Shown here in pieces: positions 25,825-34,822 of a stretch of 64,000 bases of DNA. Made by a program: the position numbers and the translations under genes. Position 1 is the stretch's first letter, and every line of letters starts with the position of its first letter. A model generated the notes under the pieces. The model saw only the letters and a list, made by a program, of their open reading frames with translations. It was not told the DNA's origin and ran no database searches. Source of the DNA: Paraburkholderia silvatlantica (GTDB lineage Bacteria > Pseudomonadota > Gammaproteobacteria > Burkholderiales > Burkholderiaceae); NCBI RefSeq assembly GCF_003096715.1, contig NZ_QEOL01000024.1, positions 62,001 through 126,000 of the forward strand, in the 5' to 3' direction.

Positions 25825-26555
25825 TGGCGACCGCCAATCCCATGCTCGAGGTGCGCGATCTGCACGCGTACTACGGCAAGAGCCATATCCTGCACGGCGT
25901 CGAGATGCAGGTGGGCGAAGGCGAGATCGTCGCCTTGCTCGGGCGCAACGGCGTGGGCCGCTCGACGCTCGCCAAAGCCATCATGGGGCTCGTGCGGTGC
26001 GAGGGGCAGATTCTGCTGCGCGGCGAGGAGGTGCGCGGCCTGCGCACGTTCGAGGTCGCGCACCGGGGCATCGGTTACGTGCCGGAGAACCGCGATATCT
26101 TCCCGACGCTCACCGTGCGGCAGAACCTGATGCTCGGCGAAAAGCGCAAGCGGTTGGGCGACAAGCCGCGCCAGAACGCGCGCTGGCAGTTCGACGACAT
26201 GTACCGCATGTTCCCGCGCCTGAAGGAGCGCGAGGAGACGCCGGCGGGCCTGCTGTCGGGCGGCGAGCAGCAGATGCTGACGCTGTGCCGCACGCTCATG
26301 GGCGACCCCGACCTCATCGTCATCGACGAGCCGACCGAAGGGCTCGCGCCGCTTGTCGTCGCGCAGGTGGGCGAGTACCTGAAGACGCTGAAGGCGCGCG
26401 GCATTTCGGTGTTGCTCGTCGAGCAGAAGCAGGCCATCGCGCTCGATATCTCGCAGCGCGTGTACGTCATGGGGCACGGCCAGATCGTGTTCGAGGGGAC
26501 GCCGCAGCAGTTGAAGGCCGATGCGCGCGTCCGCCGGGAATGGCTGGAAGTGTAG
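25824..26555 (+). CDS. LIV-type ABC ATPase (LivF family), Walker A Lys replaced by Arg
   Basis: A 243-residue ATPase whose start codon overlaps the LivG stop by one base. The signature LLSGGEQQML, Walker B LIVIDEPTEGLAP and switch region VLLVEQKQ are intact. Walker A reads GRNGVGRST (residues 40-48), with Arg46 where nearly all ABC ATPases have Lys. I believe some LivF subfamilies share this change, so it need not be a defect; asymmetric ATPase pairs are common. It ends the operon. Confidence 0.9.
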   Translation: MATANPMLEVRDLHAYYGKSHILHGVEMQVGEGEIVALLGRNGVGRSTLAKAIMGLVRCEGQILLRGEEVRGLRTFEVAHRGIGYVPENRDIFPTLTVRQNLMLGEKRKRLGDKPRQNARWQFDDMYRMFPRLKEREETPAGLLSGGEQQMLTLCRTLMGDPDLIVIDEPTEGLAPLVVAQVGEYLKTLKARGISVLLVEQKQAIALDISQRVYVMGHGQIVFEGTPQQLKADARVRREWLEV

Positions 26556-26629
26556 GGCGCACTTCGAACGTTCGCTCCCCTCGGGAGACATGCCGCCTGG
26601 CGTGCGGGCAGGTTACCCGGCGAGTAGTC

Positions 26630-26649
26630 GGGCTGCTGGCCGGCAGCCC
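26630..26649 (+). terminator. Hairpin after the LIV operon, terminator-like
   Basis: GGGCTGC pairs with GCAGCCC around a 6-nt loop, 75 nt after the last LIV gene. The T-run is missing, so this is a weak call. Confidence 0.3.
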
Positions 26650-26674
26650 CGAAAAGATCTTCGGGTTGACCGTT

Positions 26675-26690
26675 CATACGCTGACGTATG
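26675..26690. promoter_or_regulatory. Palindrome overlapping a candidate promoter
   Basis: CATACG-CTGA-CGTATG is a perfect 6-4-6 inverted repeat. It lies inside a TTGACC (26666-26671) / TATGTT (26687-26692) pair with a 15-bp spacer, about 97 bp before the next gene. Confidence 0.4.
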
Positions 26691-26788
26691 TTGTCGTTAG
26701 CACGGGCGGCCGATTTATCTCGTTATTGCGAGCGTGGCCGCGCGGTCCTATCGTTGCGCAGAAGAGTGAGCCGGCGAGGTGGCAGTCG

Positions 26789-27403
26789 ATGAGTGCAATC
26801 GATGATGAGTGCGGGCAAAGCGCCCGGCGCGCGCGGGCGGCGCAGACAGCACGGCTTGCGGCGGCGCTTGTTTGCGTGGGCGTTTTCGCGGGCTTTTGGG
26901 CGGCTGCCGCGCCCGCGCAATCGCAAACCGGCGCCTCTGCGCCCGCCTCGAAGGCCGGGAACGCTGCGGATGTCGAGCGCAAGAACTGGTACAACGACCC
27001 GTTCTTCGCGTTGTCGAACGCGATTGGCGCCTGCCCGCCGCCGCTCGGCCCGCGGATGACGAAAACCGAAGCCGACGACGACGCGCATTATCGCGTGGAG
27101 CGAGGCACGACCTGCTGGCTCGCGCACAAGTGCTCGAGGCCGAACTCGTATCTTTACGATGCGGACATTGCAGCGGCGATTCGCCAGCAACTGCAAGGCG
27201 ATGCCCTGTTTGCGGGCACGAGCATCTGGATCACGGTGCAGCGGCGTTTCGTCTACGCGGAAGGGTGCGTGGGGCCAGGCTTCGACAGTGCGGCGCTCGA
27301 GCGCAGACTCGCCGCGATTCCCGACGTCGAGCAGGTCTTCGTACGCGTGAGCTCGGACCCGCAAGGCGCGCTGCCGTACAAGACGCTCTCGACCGCGCCC
27401 TGA
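26789..27403 (+). CDS. Exported protein with a BON-like C-terminal region, unknown function
   Basis: A 204-residue protein with an N-terminal hydrophobic segment (LAAALVCVGVFAGFWAAAAPAQSQ) that is probably a signal peptide or anchor. A middle region has CPPPLGPRMTKTEADDDAHYRVERGTTCWLAHKCSRPNSYLYD with several Cys. The C-terminal part (about residues 125-195) reads like a BON domain: DIAAAIRQQL, a central beta region and LERRLAAIPDVEQVFVRV. BON domains bind membranes or peptidoglycan. The ATG at 26789 is the first that gives a proper signal sequence. No operon partner is evident, and the true role is unknown. Confidence 0.65.
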   Translation: MSAIDDECGQSARRARAAQTARLAAALVCVGVFAGFWAAAAPAQSQTGASAPASKAGNAADVERKNWYNDPFFALSNAIGACPPPLGPRMTKTEADDDAHYRVERGTTCWLAHKCSRPNSYLYDADIAAAIRQQLQGDALFAGTSIWITVQRRFVYAEGCVGPGFDSAALERRLAAIPDVEQVFVRVSSDPQGALPYKTLSTAP

Positions 27404-27501
27404 GCACGCGCACGCAACGCTCGCAGCGATGCATCGCACATGGCTCGCGGCATGGCACAATCGCAACGTCGAAAAACTAGAAGCCCGTAGGGGTGCTCCA
27501 A

Positions 27502-27783
27502 ATGACTCGTCCTGGTTCGCCGTTGTTCCGTTTGCGCAGGCTGCCGTTCGCGGCGTGCGCGTTGACCTTGATCGCTGGCCTTGCTGCGTGCAGTAGCGGG
27601 CCGCCGCTGTTCCTGTCGGACGGCCGTCCGACGATCCAGGTGCAATGCCCGGCCTCGGGCGATCGCGATTCCTGCGCCCAGCAGGCGCGCGCCCGTTGCG
27701 CCGGCGCGGGTTACGACACTGTCGCGACATCGACCGAAAGCGGCAACTACACGCTCGTGTTCGCCTGCCGCAAGGCCCAATAA
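27502..27783 (+). CDS. Small lipoprotein, unknown function
   Basis: A 93-residue lipoprotein. The signal ends in a lipobox (LIAGLAAC) with modified Cys near residue 30. The mature part is short and has four further Cys (VQCPASGDRDSC, RCAGAG, FACRKA), perhaps forming two disulfides. ATG 27502 is preceded by a GGGG-rich site. It is followed after 16 bp by the convergent LuxR gene. I do not recognise a domain. Confidence 0.65.
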   Translation: MTRPGSPLFRLRRLPFAACALTLIAGLAACSSGPPLFLSDGRPTIQVQCPASGDRDSCAQQARARCAGAGYDTVATSTESGNYTLVFACRKAQ

Positions 27784-27799
27784 GTCTGTCGCGCGCCGC

Positions 27800-29035
27800 T
27801 CAGCCTTCGGCTGCGGCGCCCGTGCCGCGCGCCGGCAGATTCAGCAAAAGGCGCAGCAGGTCGGGCTGGCGGCGCGTCGCCGTCTTCTGAAAGATCGATT
27901 GCAATTGCTTGCGCACGGTGTCGTGCTGCACGCCGACGTGCGCGGCGATTTCCTTTTGCGTGAGACCTTCCGCGAGCAGCAGCGCAATGCGGCATTCGGC
28001 CGGCGAGAGATCGAAGGCCGTGGCGAGCACCCGCTCGTCGACCAGCGGCGCGGAGCGCGGGTGATAGAAGGTCAGCGCCGCGAAGGCGTGCAATTCCGAA
28101 GCCGAGGCGTCGTCGGCCGTCACCACGTTGTAGAACGCGTAGAGCACCTCCTGCTGGCTCGCCGGAGCCTGCGCGCGGGCCCGCCCGCCAAGGGTCCGGC
28201 CGTGCGGGTCCGTTGCGGCGGCCGCGTCGGGTGCGCGGAGCGCGGGCGTGCCGTCGGCGGCGCCTACGATACGCAACGCGCGAAAGCGCGCTGCCGCCGC
28301 CCGCGCGCCGCTCATGCGGTTGCGCAGGCGCACCTCGCTCACGGCGATGTCCTCGAGCAGGCGCGCGTGATGGGGCGCAGCGAGCGTGATCCGCCGTCCG
28401 CGCACCCGCACGAGCGAGGTCGCCTTCAGGAGCCGCTGTGCGGCCTCGTTGCTATGGAGCACTTCGCCCAGCGCACTCACGAGCATGGCTGGCGGACGTG
28501 AGCGGTTTGCAAGCGTGTCGGCGTTCAAGGCAAAGCGGCGCAGGTACAGGCGCACCGCGCGCACGAGGTGCGGCGTGAGCCGTTCGAGCAGTGCGCGGTG
28601 TTCGCCCGGGAGCGGCCCGTCCTCGGCGTGGGTGCGGCACGCAAGCATGACGGCGAGCCCGTTCTGTTCGATCAGCTTGCACAGCGCCGCGCAGCGATGG
28701 CCTTCCTCGAACGGGCAGAGTTCGAAGCCGGCTGCGCAGTCGGGTTCGGCGCCGCAATGCAGCCACTTGCCCGGCGGGTAAGCGCGCAGCCATGCCAGGC
28801 GCGTATCGTCGCGGTACAGCGGCCGAATGCGCTCCAGCGGTTCCGCGCCGGCAAGCGCGAAACCGTCGCTCCAGGAAAACAGATCGCGCTGCCGGTCAAA
28901 GGCATACAGATGAATCGACGCCACTCCAGTCGCTTCGCGTAATAGCGCGCAAAAATCCTTCCAGGCGCAAGGATTATCGAGTGTGTCGTAAACAAGATGC
29001 AGCAGGCGATCATATTGTGATTCGTTTGTTTTCAC
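27800..29035 (-). CDS. LuxR-type HTH transcriptional regulator
   Basis: A 411-residue regulator if the GTG at 29035 is used; the frame is open to 29287 but the extra 84 residues look non-coding. The start here puts the conserved YDRLLHLVYDTLDNPCAWKDFCALL segment at the N-terminus, as in this family. A long sensor region of unknown ligand follows, then a LuxR HTH at the C-terminus (LSPAECRIALLLAEGLTQKEIAAHVGVQHDTVRKQLQSIFQK, about residues 340-400). It converges with the lipoprotein gene. Target genes are unknown. Confidence 0.75.
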   Translation of the reverse strand: MKTNESQYDRLLHLVYDTLDNPCAWKDFCALLREATGVASIHLYAFDRQRDLFSWSDGFALAGAEPLERIRPLYRDDTRLAWLRAYPPGKWLHCGAEPDCAAGFELCPFEEGHRCAALCKLIEQNGLAVMLACRTHAEDGPLPGEHRALLERLTPHLVRAVRLYLRRFALNADTLANRSRPPAMLVSALGEVLHSNEAAQRLLKATSLVRVRGRRITLAAPHHARLLEDIAVSEVRLRNRMSGARAAAARFRALRIVGAADGTPALRAPDAAAATDPHGRTLGGRARAQAPASQQEVLYAFYNVVTADDASASELHAFAALTFYHPRSAPLVDERVLATAFDLSPAECRIALLLAEGLTQKEIAAHVGVQHDTVRKQLQSIFQKTATRRQPDLLRLLLNLPARGTGAAAEG

Positions 29036-29419
29036 GCCATTCTCGTTGTTCGTATTGTGAAAAACCGTCGGCGGCAAAATGCGCGCCGCATAGCGTTCCA
29101 CAATTGAGGAATATACAGACGCAATAGCCCCCGTTAATCTGCCTTCCGATATGGATGTGGATACAACCGTCAGCGTGGAGGAGCGGCCGTTGAAATTCCG
29201 TGCGGTATCCAACGGATAGCCGGCCGCGCTGGCCTTATTCTGGTCTGACAGTACGAACAAAACCAGTCGATCCGCTGCGGCGCGCATTTAGCACGGTCAG
29301 CCGGTGCGATTACCAGACTGACCGATTATCCGCAGCATGCGGAAAATCGGCGATGCGACGAAAGTGAGTGCGCGCTATTTGTGCGCGCTCGATAAAACTT
29401 GTCATTACCGGGGACAGCG
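29036..29419. other. Intergenic region, relatively AT-rich
   Basis: 384 bp without a supported gene, if the LuxR start at 29035 is right. It should hold promoters for the LuxR gene and for the small protein at 29420; no clear boxes were recognised. An alternative LuxR start at 29287 would shorten the gap. Confidence 0.4.
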
Positions 29420-29647
29420 ATGAATCATCACCAACTCGAAAAGGACATTGAGCATCTCGAGCACATCATCGGGCGGCTCTCGGGGCGCGACCGTATTCCG
29501 CTTTCTTATTGGCGCGGCCGGCTCGAATCGGTTTCCAGCGAGAACCTCGTGCCTTCGCAGGTGCAGCGCGTGAAGCGGCTCAACGAAGCGCTGCGTGCGC
29601 TCGAAAGCCGTCTGTCGCACGAATCGCTGCAGCAGCGCGAACGGTAA
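29420..29647 (+). CDS. Small charged protein, unknown function
   Basis: A 75-residue, strongly charged and helical protein (MNHHQLEKDIEHLEHIIGR to QRVKRLNEALRALESRL). It has no signal or membrane segment. Two heptad-like stretches suggest a coiled coil or helical hairpin. The ATG at 29420 is preceded by GGGGACA. An H-NS family gene follows on the same strand, 105 nt away. The family is not recognised. Confidence 0.6.
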   Translation: MNHHQLEKDIEHLEHIIGRLSGRDRIPLSYWRGRLESVSSENLVPSQVQRVKRLNEALRALESRLSHESLQQRER

Positions 29648-29752
29648 CGCCAACGTTTGCGCCAGCATAGTAAAAAAGCGCGCCTTCATCGTCGCACGGG
29701 CTCCAAACCGGTCACAATGAGACTCTCTTGACCGAACTGGAGATGACGTTTC

Positions 29753-30046
29753 ATGCCGAGCTACAAGCAACTGACCGCCCAGCTGGAGAAGCTTCACAAG
29801 GAAGTGGCTGCGGCGCGTGAAAAGGAAATTGACCAGGCGATCGCCGAGATCAGGGAAAAGATCGCGGAGTACGACATCACTGCGGAAGAACTGGGCTTCA
29901 CGACCCGACGCGCAGGCCCCGCGCGCAAGAAGGCGCTGCCGGCCCGCTACATGAACCCGAAAACCGGCGAGACCTGGAGCGGCCGTGGCCGCACGCCGGG
30001 CTGGCTGGCGGGCAAGAATCGCGAACGCTTCCTCATCAAGGAATAA
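29753..30046 (+). CDS. H-NS family nucleoid-associated protein
   Basis: A 97-residue short H-NS-like protein of the betaproteobacterial type. The N-terminal half is a coiled-coil dimerisation region (LTAQLEKLHKEVAAAREKEIDQAIAEIREKIAEYDI). The C-terminal DNA-binding domain has the signature PKTGETWSGRGRTPGWLAG, which inserts the GRGRTP loop into AT-rich minor grooves. Such proteins silence horizontally acquired and AT-rich genes. It lies upstream of a 569-bp non-coding stretch. Confidence 0.9.
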   Translation: MPSYKQLTAQLEKLHKEVAAAREKEIDQAIAEIREKIAEYDITAEELGFTTRRAGPARKKALPARYMNPKTGETWSGRGRTPGWLAGKNRERFLIKE

Positions 30047-30615
30047 CGGGCCAATTCCCCCCAGGCCGTTGCAGCGGGGGCGCGCAGCACCCGACGTGAC
30101 GGCCGGCCGCTTCGCTTCAAGTCTCCCGGAAAAGCTCACCTCACGCCCTGCGCGGCGCGCACCAGCATGCCGCGACGAGCAGGACCAGGGCGCTCACGGA
30201 GCGGGGCCACGCCTGTGACGAAAGGACATTGCCGCGAAAACGGGGGGCATCGCGAGCGCGCGGCGGGGGCATGACGGCGTCGGCGGTGCGCTCGCATCGA
30301 GGTCCCGTAAAAGCTCACCTTTGCCAAAGCGGCGCCAGCCCGCACGTCCAACCCGTTCGAACCCCATCAAACCTTTAGTCGGCGGGACGAATGCCGTGTA
30401 TCATTCGGTCCCGGCGCCTTTTCGCTTTTTTGCGCGGACATCCGCGGGACATTCCCGATCGTTCGTGCTATTTGCCGTGCGCCGCGGTCCGCGCGCTGCC
30501 GCCGCACGCACCGTAAGCGTTGCCCGAAAACGCGCCCGCCAGCGCCGCCGCGCTCGCCGCAACCTCCGCTGCGCGGCCCGGTTGCCCGAATTCATCCGTG
30601 ATACCCGCTCTATCC
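30047..30615. other. Long non-coding region between the H-NS gene and prfC, with a spaced direct repeat
   Basis: No open frame here resembles a protein. CCCGGAAAAGCTCACCT (30125-30141) recurs as CCCGTAAAAGCTCACCT (30304-30320), 179 bp apart with one mismatch. The region should contain the prfC promoter; no convincing boxes were found. A tRNA T-loop-like GTTCGAACCC near 30354 lacks a surrounding cloverleaf. Confidence 0.5.
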
Positions 30616-32217
30616 ATGTCAGTAGCCGAACTCAGACGCCGCCGCACGTTCGCGGTCATTTCTCACCCGGACGCGGGCAAGACCACGCTCACCGAAAAAC
30701 TGCTGCTGTTTTCGGGCGCGATCCAGATCGCCGGTACCGTGAAGGGCAAGAAGAGCGGCCGCTTCGCGACCTCCGACTGGATGGAGATCGAAAAGCAGCG
30801 CGGCATTTCGGTCGCCAGCTCGGTCATGCAGTTCGAGTACGGCGACGCCGTCATCAACCTGCTCGACACGCCGGGTCACGAGGACTTCTCGGAAGACACC
30901 TACCGCGTGCTCACGGCAGTCGACGCGGCCGTGATGGTGATCGACGGCGCGAACGGCGTGGAAGCGCAAACGCTCAAGCTGCTCGAAGTCTGCCGCAGCC
31001 GCAAGACGCCCATTCTCACGTTCATCAACAAGCTCGACCGCGAAGTGCGCGAGCCGCTCGACCTGCTCGACGAAATCGAGCAGCACCTGGGTGTGGCCGC
31101 CGTGCCGTTCACCTGGCCCATCGGCATGGGCAAGGAGTTCCAGGGCGTGTACGACATCCAGCGCGACCAGGTGCGCGTGTTCCGCGCGGGCCAGGAGTCG
31201 CTTGGCGGTGCGGTGGAAACGCTGCAGAACATCAGCGAAGAAGAAGGCGAAGCCCGCTTCGGCTATCACTGGAAGCGCACCAAGGAAGAAGTCGAGCTGA
31301 TCACGGGCGCGACGCCCACGTTCGATCGCGACGCCTTCCTCGCGGGCGAGCAGTCGCCGGTGCTGTTCGGCTCGGCGATCAACAACTTCGGCGTGAAGGA
31401 AATTCTCGACGCGCTGGTCGATCTCGCGCCGCCGCCGTCGCCGCGCATGGCCGTGCAGCGTCCGGTCTCGCCTGAAGAAAGCAAGTTCACGGGCGTCGTA
31501 TTCAAGGTGCAGGCCAACATGGACCTCGCGCACCGCGACCGCGTGGCGTTCATCCGCGTGTGCTCGGGCCATTTCGAGCGCGGCATGCAGTTGAAGGTCA
31601 CGCGCAACAACAAGACCTTCCGCGCGAACAACGTGGTGAGCTTCCTGTCGCAGCGCCGCGAGACCGTGGCCGAGGCGTACCCGGGCGACATCATCGGTAT
31701 TCCTAACCACGGTACGCTGAGCCTCGGCGACACGCTCACCGAAGGCGAAGACCTGCAATTCACGGGTCTGCCGTTCTTCGCGCCGGAAATCTTCCAGACC
31801 GTCGAAGTGGTCGATCCGATGCGCGCGAAGCAATTGGGCGAAGCGCTCAAGCAGCTCGGCGAAGAGGGCGCGATCCAGGTGTTCCGCCCGATCCACGGCG
31901 GCGCGACGATTCTGGGCGCGGTCGGTCAGCTGCAGTTCGAAGTGGTGTCGCACCGCCTCGCCGCCGAGTACAAGGTTGCCGTGCGCCTGATGCCGGCGCG
32001 CTATCGCCTGTCGCGCTGGGTGACCTGCGACGATCCCGCCGAGCTGCGCCGCTTCACCGATTCGTACGAGGCCCGCATGGCCTACGACGCGTCGAACGCG
32101 CCGACCTATCTCGCCTCGCACGTCTCCGAAATCGAAGTCGCGCAAAAGGCCTGGCCGAAGATCGTGTTCAACGAGCTGCGCGAGCATTCTGGCGCGCCGT
32201 TCCGCAAGTCGATGTAA
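30616..32217 (+). CDS. prfC: Peptide chain release factor 3
   Basis: A 533-residue translational GTPase that recycles RF1/RF2 after termination. G1 SHPDAGKTTLTEKLL, G2 region KQRGISVASSVM, G3 DTPGHEDF and G4 NKLDREVREPLDLL are present, followed by domain II and the RF3 C-terminal domain (YRLSRWV, YDASNAPTYLASH). Start at ATG 30616 gives MSVAELRRRRTFAVISHPDAGKT as in other RF3 proteins; the open frame upstream is rejected. It is monocistronic, with a hairpin after it. Confidence 0.96.
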   Translation: MSVAELRRRRTFAVISHPDAGKTTLTEKLLLFSGAIQIAGTVKGKKSGRFATSDWMEIEKQRGISVASSVMQFEYGDAVINLLDTPGHEDFSEDTYRVLTAVDAAVMVIDGANGVEAQTLKLLEVCRSRKTPILTFINKLDREVREPLDLLDEIEQHLGVAAVPFTWPIGMGKEFQGVYDIQRDQVRVFRAGQESLGGAVETLQNISEEEGEARFGYHWKRTKEEVELITGATPTFDRDAFLAGEQSPVLFGSAINNFGVKEILDALVDLAPPPSPRMAVQRPVSPEESKFTGVVFKVQANMDLAHRDRVAFIRVCSGHFERGMQLKVTRNNKTFRANNVVSFLSQRRETVAEAYPGDIIGIPNHGTLSLGDTLTEGEDLQFTGLPFFAPEIFQTVEVVDPMRAKQLGEALKQLGEEGAIQVFRPIHGGATILGAVGQLQFEVVSHRLAAEYKVAVRLMPARYRLSRWVTCDDPAELRRFTDSYEARMAYDASNAPTYLASHVSEIEVAQKAWPKIVFNELREHSGAPFRKSM

Positions 32218-32261
32218 CACGCGGCGTTCACGAACCAGGCGACGTTCCTTCTCGCGCATCG

Positions 32262-32295
32262 TGGCGCCGCACGCCCAGGGCGGCGTGCGGCGCCA
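32262..32295. terminator. GC-rich hairpin downstream of prfC
   Basis: A perfect 14-bp stem (TGGCGCCGCACGCC and its complement) surrounds a 6-nt loop, 45 nt after the prfC stop. No T-run follows, so termination strength is uncertain. Confidence 0.5.
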
Positions 32296-32440
32296 TGCCG
32301 CCGCGTCCGCGTCCGCCCGCGCCGGGCGAAATACGCGCAGCGCCTGCGCGCTTGCCCTATCCTCTTCTCGTAACGGTAAAAGACGACAAACCGGCGTTCG
32401 CATCTACGGCAAGCGCCTGTCCGACCGACGAGGAGTGCCT

Positions 32441-34804
32441 GTGACCGTACGCAATCTCGATGCAGTGTTCCAGCCGAAATCCGTGGCCGTGATCGGCGCT
32501 TCGCAGCGTCCCGGCAGCATCGGCAGCATGGTGTGGCGGCGGCTGATCGAAGGCGGCTTCACGAGCCCGCTGTGGGCCGTCAACCCGCGTCATGCGGGCG
32601 ACTTCGAAGCCTTCGACGGCCGGCCCGTGCTCGCCGACGCGGGCGATCTGCCCGAAGCGCCCGGCGTCGCGATCATCTGCACGCGGCCCGCCACGTGGCC
32701 CGCGCTCGTGCATCGCCTCGGCGGCATGGGCACGCGCGCGGCGATCATCGTCGGCGAGGTGCGCGACGAGGCCGATCAGGCCGACCTGCGCCATGCGCTC
32801 GCGGCGGCGCGCCCGCATCTGCTGCGCATCGTCGGCCCCGGCAGTCTCGGCGCGCTCACGCCCGCGCTCAACGCGCAGCTCGGCGCGGCGGCGTCGATTG
32901 CGCGCAAGGGCGGCGTGGCCTGGGTGTCGCAGTCCAACGCGCTCACCAACGCGGTGCTGCGCTGGGCCGCGCCGCGCGGCCTCGGCTTCTCGCACGTGAT
33001 CGCGCTCGGCGACGAAGCCGACGTCGACGTGGGCGACGTGCTCGACTATCTCGCGAGCGACCCCGGCACGCGGGCCATCCTGCTCGAAGTGGACACGATC
33101 CGCGCGGCGCGCAAGTTCATGTCGGCGGCGCGCGCGGCGGCGCGCAACAAGCCCGTGCTCGCGTTGCGCAGCGGCCGCGACGACAAGGGCGACGCGCTCT
33201 ACACGGCGGCGTTCCGGCGCGCGGGCCTCGTGCGCGTCGACACGCTCGACGACCTGCTCGACGAAATCGAAACGCTCGGCGTGGGCCGCGTGGCTGCGAG
33301 CGACAGCGCCACGCTCATCACGAGCGACCGCGGCGTGGCAACGCTTGCGCGCGACGCCTTCATGAAAGCCGGCGACACGCTCGCACGCTGGAACGACGAA
33401 GCGATTGCGGCCGTCCAGGCCGCGCTGCCGCACGCGCAGGCCGGCAATCCGCTCGTGCTCGGCGACACCGCCAGGCCCGAGCACTTCGGCCTCGCGCTGC
33501 AAACGCTGGCCACGCATCGCTCGAGCGGCACGGCGTTCGTCGTGCACGCGCCCACCCACAGTGCGCCGGTCGATGCGGTGGCGCGCACGCTGATCGAGCA
33601 ACAGCGTTTCGCGTATCGCGGCATGCTCGCGTGCTTCTTCGGCGGCGTGGACGAAACCATGCGCGACGAACTGCACGCGCATGGCATTCCGGTGCACACC
33701 ACGCCGCGGCGGCTCGCGCGCGCGTTTGCCCGTCTCGTCGATTACCGGCTGGGCCGCGAGCTGTTGATGCAGACGCCGGAGACCATGCCCGCCCAGGGCC
33801 CGGCCGCGATCGAGGCCGCGCAGGGCGAAGCGCGCGCGGCGCTGGCGGCCGGACGCACGGAACTGAAAGGGGAGGAGGCGGGCAGATTGCTGGCCTTGTT
33901 CGGGCTCGCCACGCAGGCGCAGGACGAACCAGGCGTCAAGCCGGTGGTGGACGTGTCGGTCGAGTTTCGCGACGACGACAACTTCGGCCCGGTGTTCCGT
34001 TTCGCCGCGCCTTCGCCGGACGATTTTTCGCCGCCGCTGCGCGTGTACAGCCTGCCGCCGCTGAACCCGGTGCTCTCGCGCGACATCGTTGCGCACTCGC
34101 CCTATGCGCGCTACACGGCGCCCGAGCCGACGCTGGCCGCGCTCACCGAGCTGTCGCAGTTCGTGTGCGAGGTGCGGGAAATCGTGGGCTTGCGGCTGAC
34201 GCTGCGCGTGCTGCCCGAGGCGGTCGTGGTCGTCGCGCCCTGTCTGCAGCTCGCGGAAAAGCGCAGCCGCTTCGCGATCATGCCGTATCCGCGGCGGCTG
34301 GAGGAGACCATCGACTGGCACGGCGAGCGCCTCACGATCCGACCGATCCGTCCCGAAGACGAGGCCATGCACCGCACGTTCGTCGAGTCGATGACGCCCG
34401 ACGACCTGCGCCTGCGCTTCTTCTCTGCGGTGCGCAGCTTCGATCACACGCAGCTCGCGCGCATGACGCAAATCGACTACGACCGCGAGATGGCGCTGAT
34501 CGCGGTCGTGCAGGACGGGGACGGCCAGCCGCGCACGCTCGGTGTGGTGCGAGCCGTGGCCGACCCGGACAACGAGACCGCCGAGTTCGCGGTCGCGATT
34601 CTGTCGAATCTCAAACGCGGCGGCCTTGGCCGCCTGCTGATGTCGCGCATCATCGAGTACGCGCGCTCGCGCGGCACGCACTGGCTGCTCGGCGAGGCGC
34701 TGCGCGAGAATGCGCCGATGATCGGCCTCGCGCGCGCCTGCGGCTTCACCGTCACGCCCACGGAAGACCCGGGCGTGGTCGGTTTTCGCATGCCGCTCGA
34801 CTGA
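32441..34804 (+). CDS. Pat-like acyl-CoA synthetase (ADP-forming)/GNAT fusion with degenerate ligase part
   Basis: A 787-residue protein. Residues about 8-130 form a CoA-binding domain (FQPKSVAVIGASQRPGSIG), then a succinyl-CoA-ligase-like domain, a short ATP-grasp remnant (VSVEFRDDDNFGPVFRFAA) and a C-terminal GNAT acetyltransferase (about 631-787: LTIRPIRPEDEAMHRTF, GLGRLLMSRIIEYARSRGTHWL). The SHTGAL loop with the catalytic His is missing after SGRDDKGD, and the ATP-grasp N-terminal half is absent. The likely role is protein lysine acetylation, for example of acyl-CoA synthetases, with the ligase part sensing acetyl-CoA. The start is GTG 32441 with AGGAG 5 nt upstream. Confidence 0.85.
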   Translation: MTVRNLDAVFQPKSVAVIGASQRPGSIGSMVWRRLIEGGFTSPLWAVNPRHAGDFEAFDGRPVLADAGDLPEAPGVAIICTRPATWPALVHRLGGMGTRAAIIVGEVRDEADQADLRHALAAARPHLLRIVGPGSLGALTPALNAQLGAAASIARKGGVAWVSQSNALTNAVLRWAAPRGLGFSHVIALGDEADVDVGDVLDYLASDPGTRAILLEVDTIRAARKFMSAARAAARNKPVLALRSGRDDKGDALYTAAFRRAGLVRVDTLDDLLDEIETLGVGRVAASDSATLITSDRGVATLARDAFMKAGDTLARWNDEAIAAVQAALPHAQAGNPLVLGDTARPEHFGLALQTLATHRSSGTAFVVHAPTHSAPVDAVARTLIEQQRFAYRGMLACFFGGVDETMRDELHAHGIPVHTTPRRLARAFARLVDYRLGRELLMQTPETMPAQGPAAIEAAQGEARAALAAGRTELKGEEAGRLLALFGLATQAQDEPGVKPVVDVSVEFRDDDNFGPVFRFAAPSPDDFSPPLRVYSLPPLNPVLSRDIVAHSPYARYTAPEPTLAALTELSQFVCEVREIVGLRLTLRVLPEAVVVVAPCLQLAEKRSRFAIMPYPRRLEETIDWHGERLTIRPIRPEDEAMHRTFVESMTPDDLRLRFFSAVRSFDHTQLARMTQIDYDREMALIAVVQDGDGQPRTLGVVRAVADPDNETAEFAVAILSNLKRGGLGRLLMSRIIEYARSRGTHWLLGEALRENAPMIGLARACGFTVTPTEDPGVVGFRMPLD

Positions 34805-34822
34805 GCCGGCGCGCCTGGCTGC

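Noticed and set aside
25814..26788. Upstream extension of the frame that ends in the BON-like protein
   Set aside because: It overlaps the LivF gene out of frame and only becomes protein-like after 26789.
30345..30375. tRNA-like GTTCGAACCC motif
   Set aside because: There is no matching acceptor stem, D-arm or anticodon arm around it.
32261..32440. Upstream extension of the Pat-like gene
   Set aside because: It covers a terminator-like hairpin after prfC and lacks family similarity; GTG 32441 has AGGAG at good distance.
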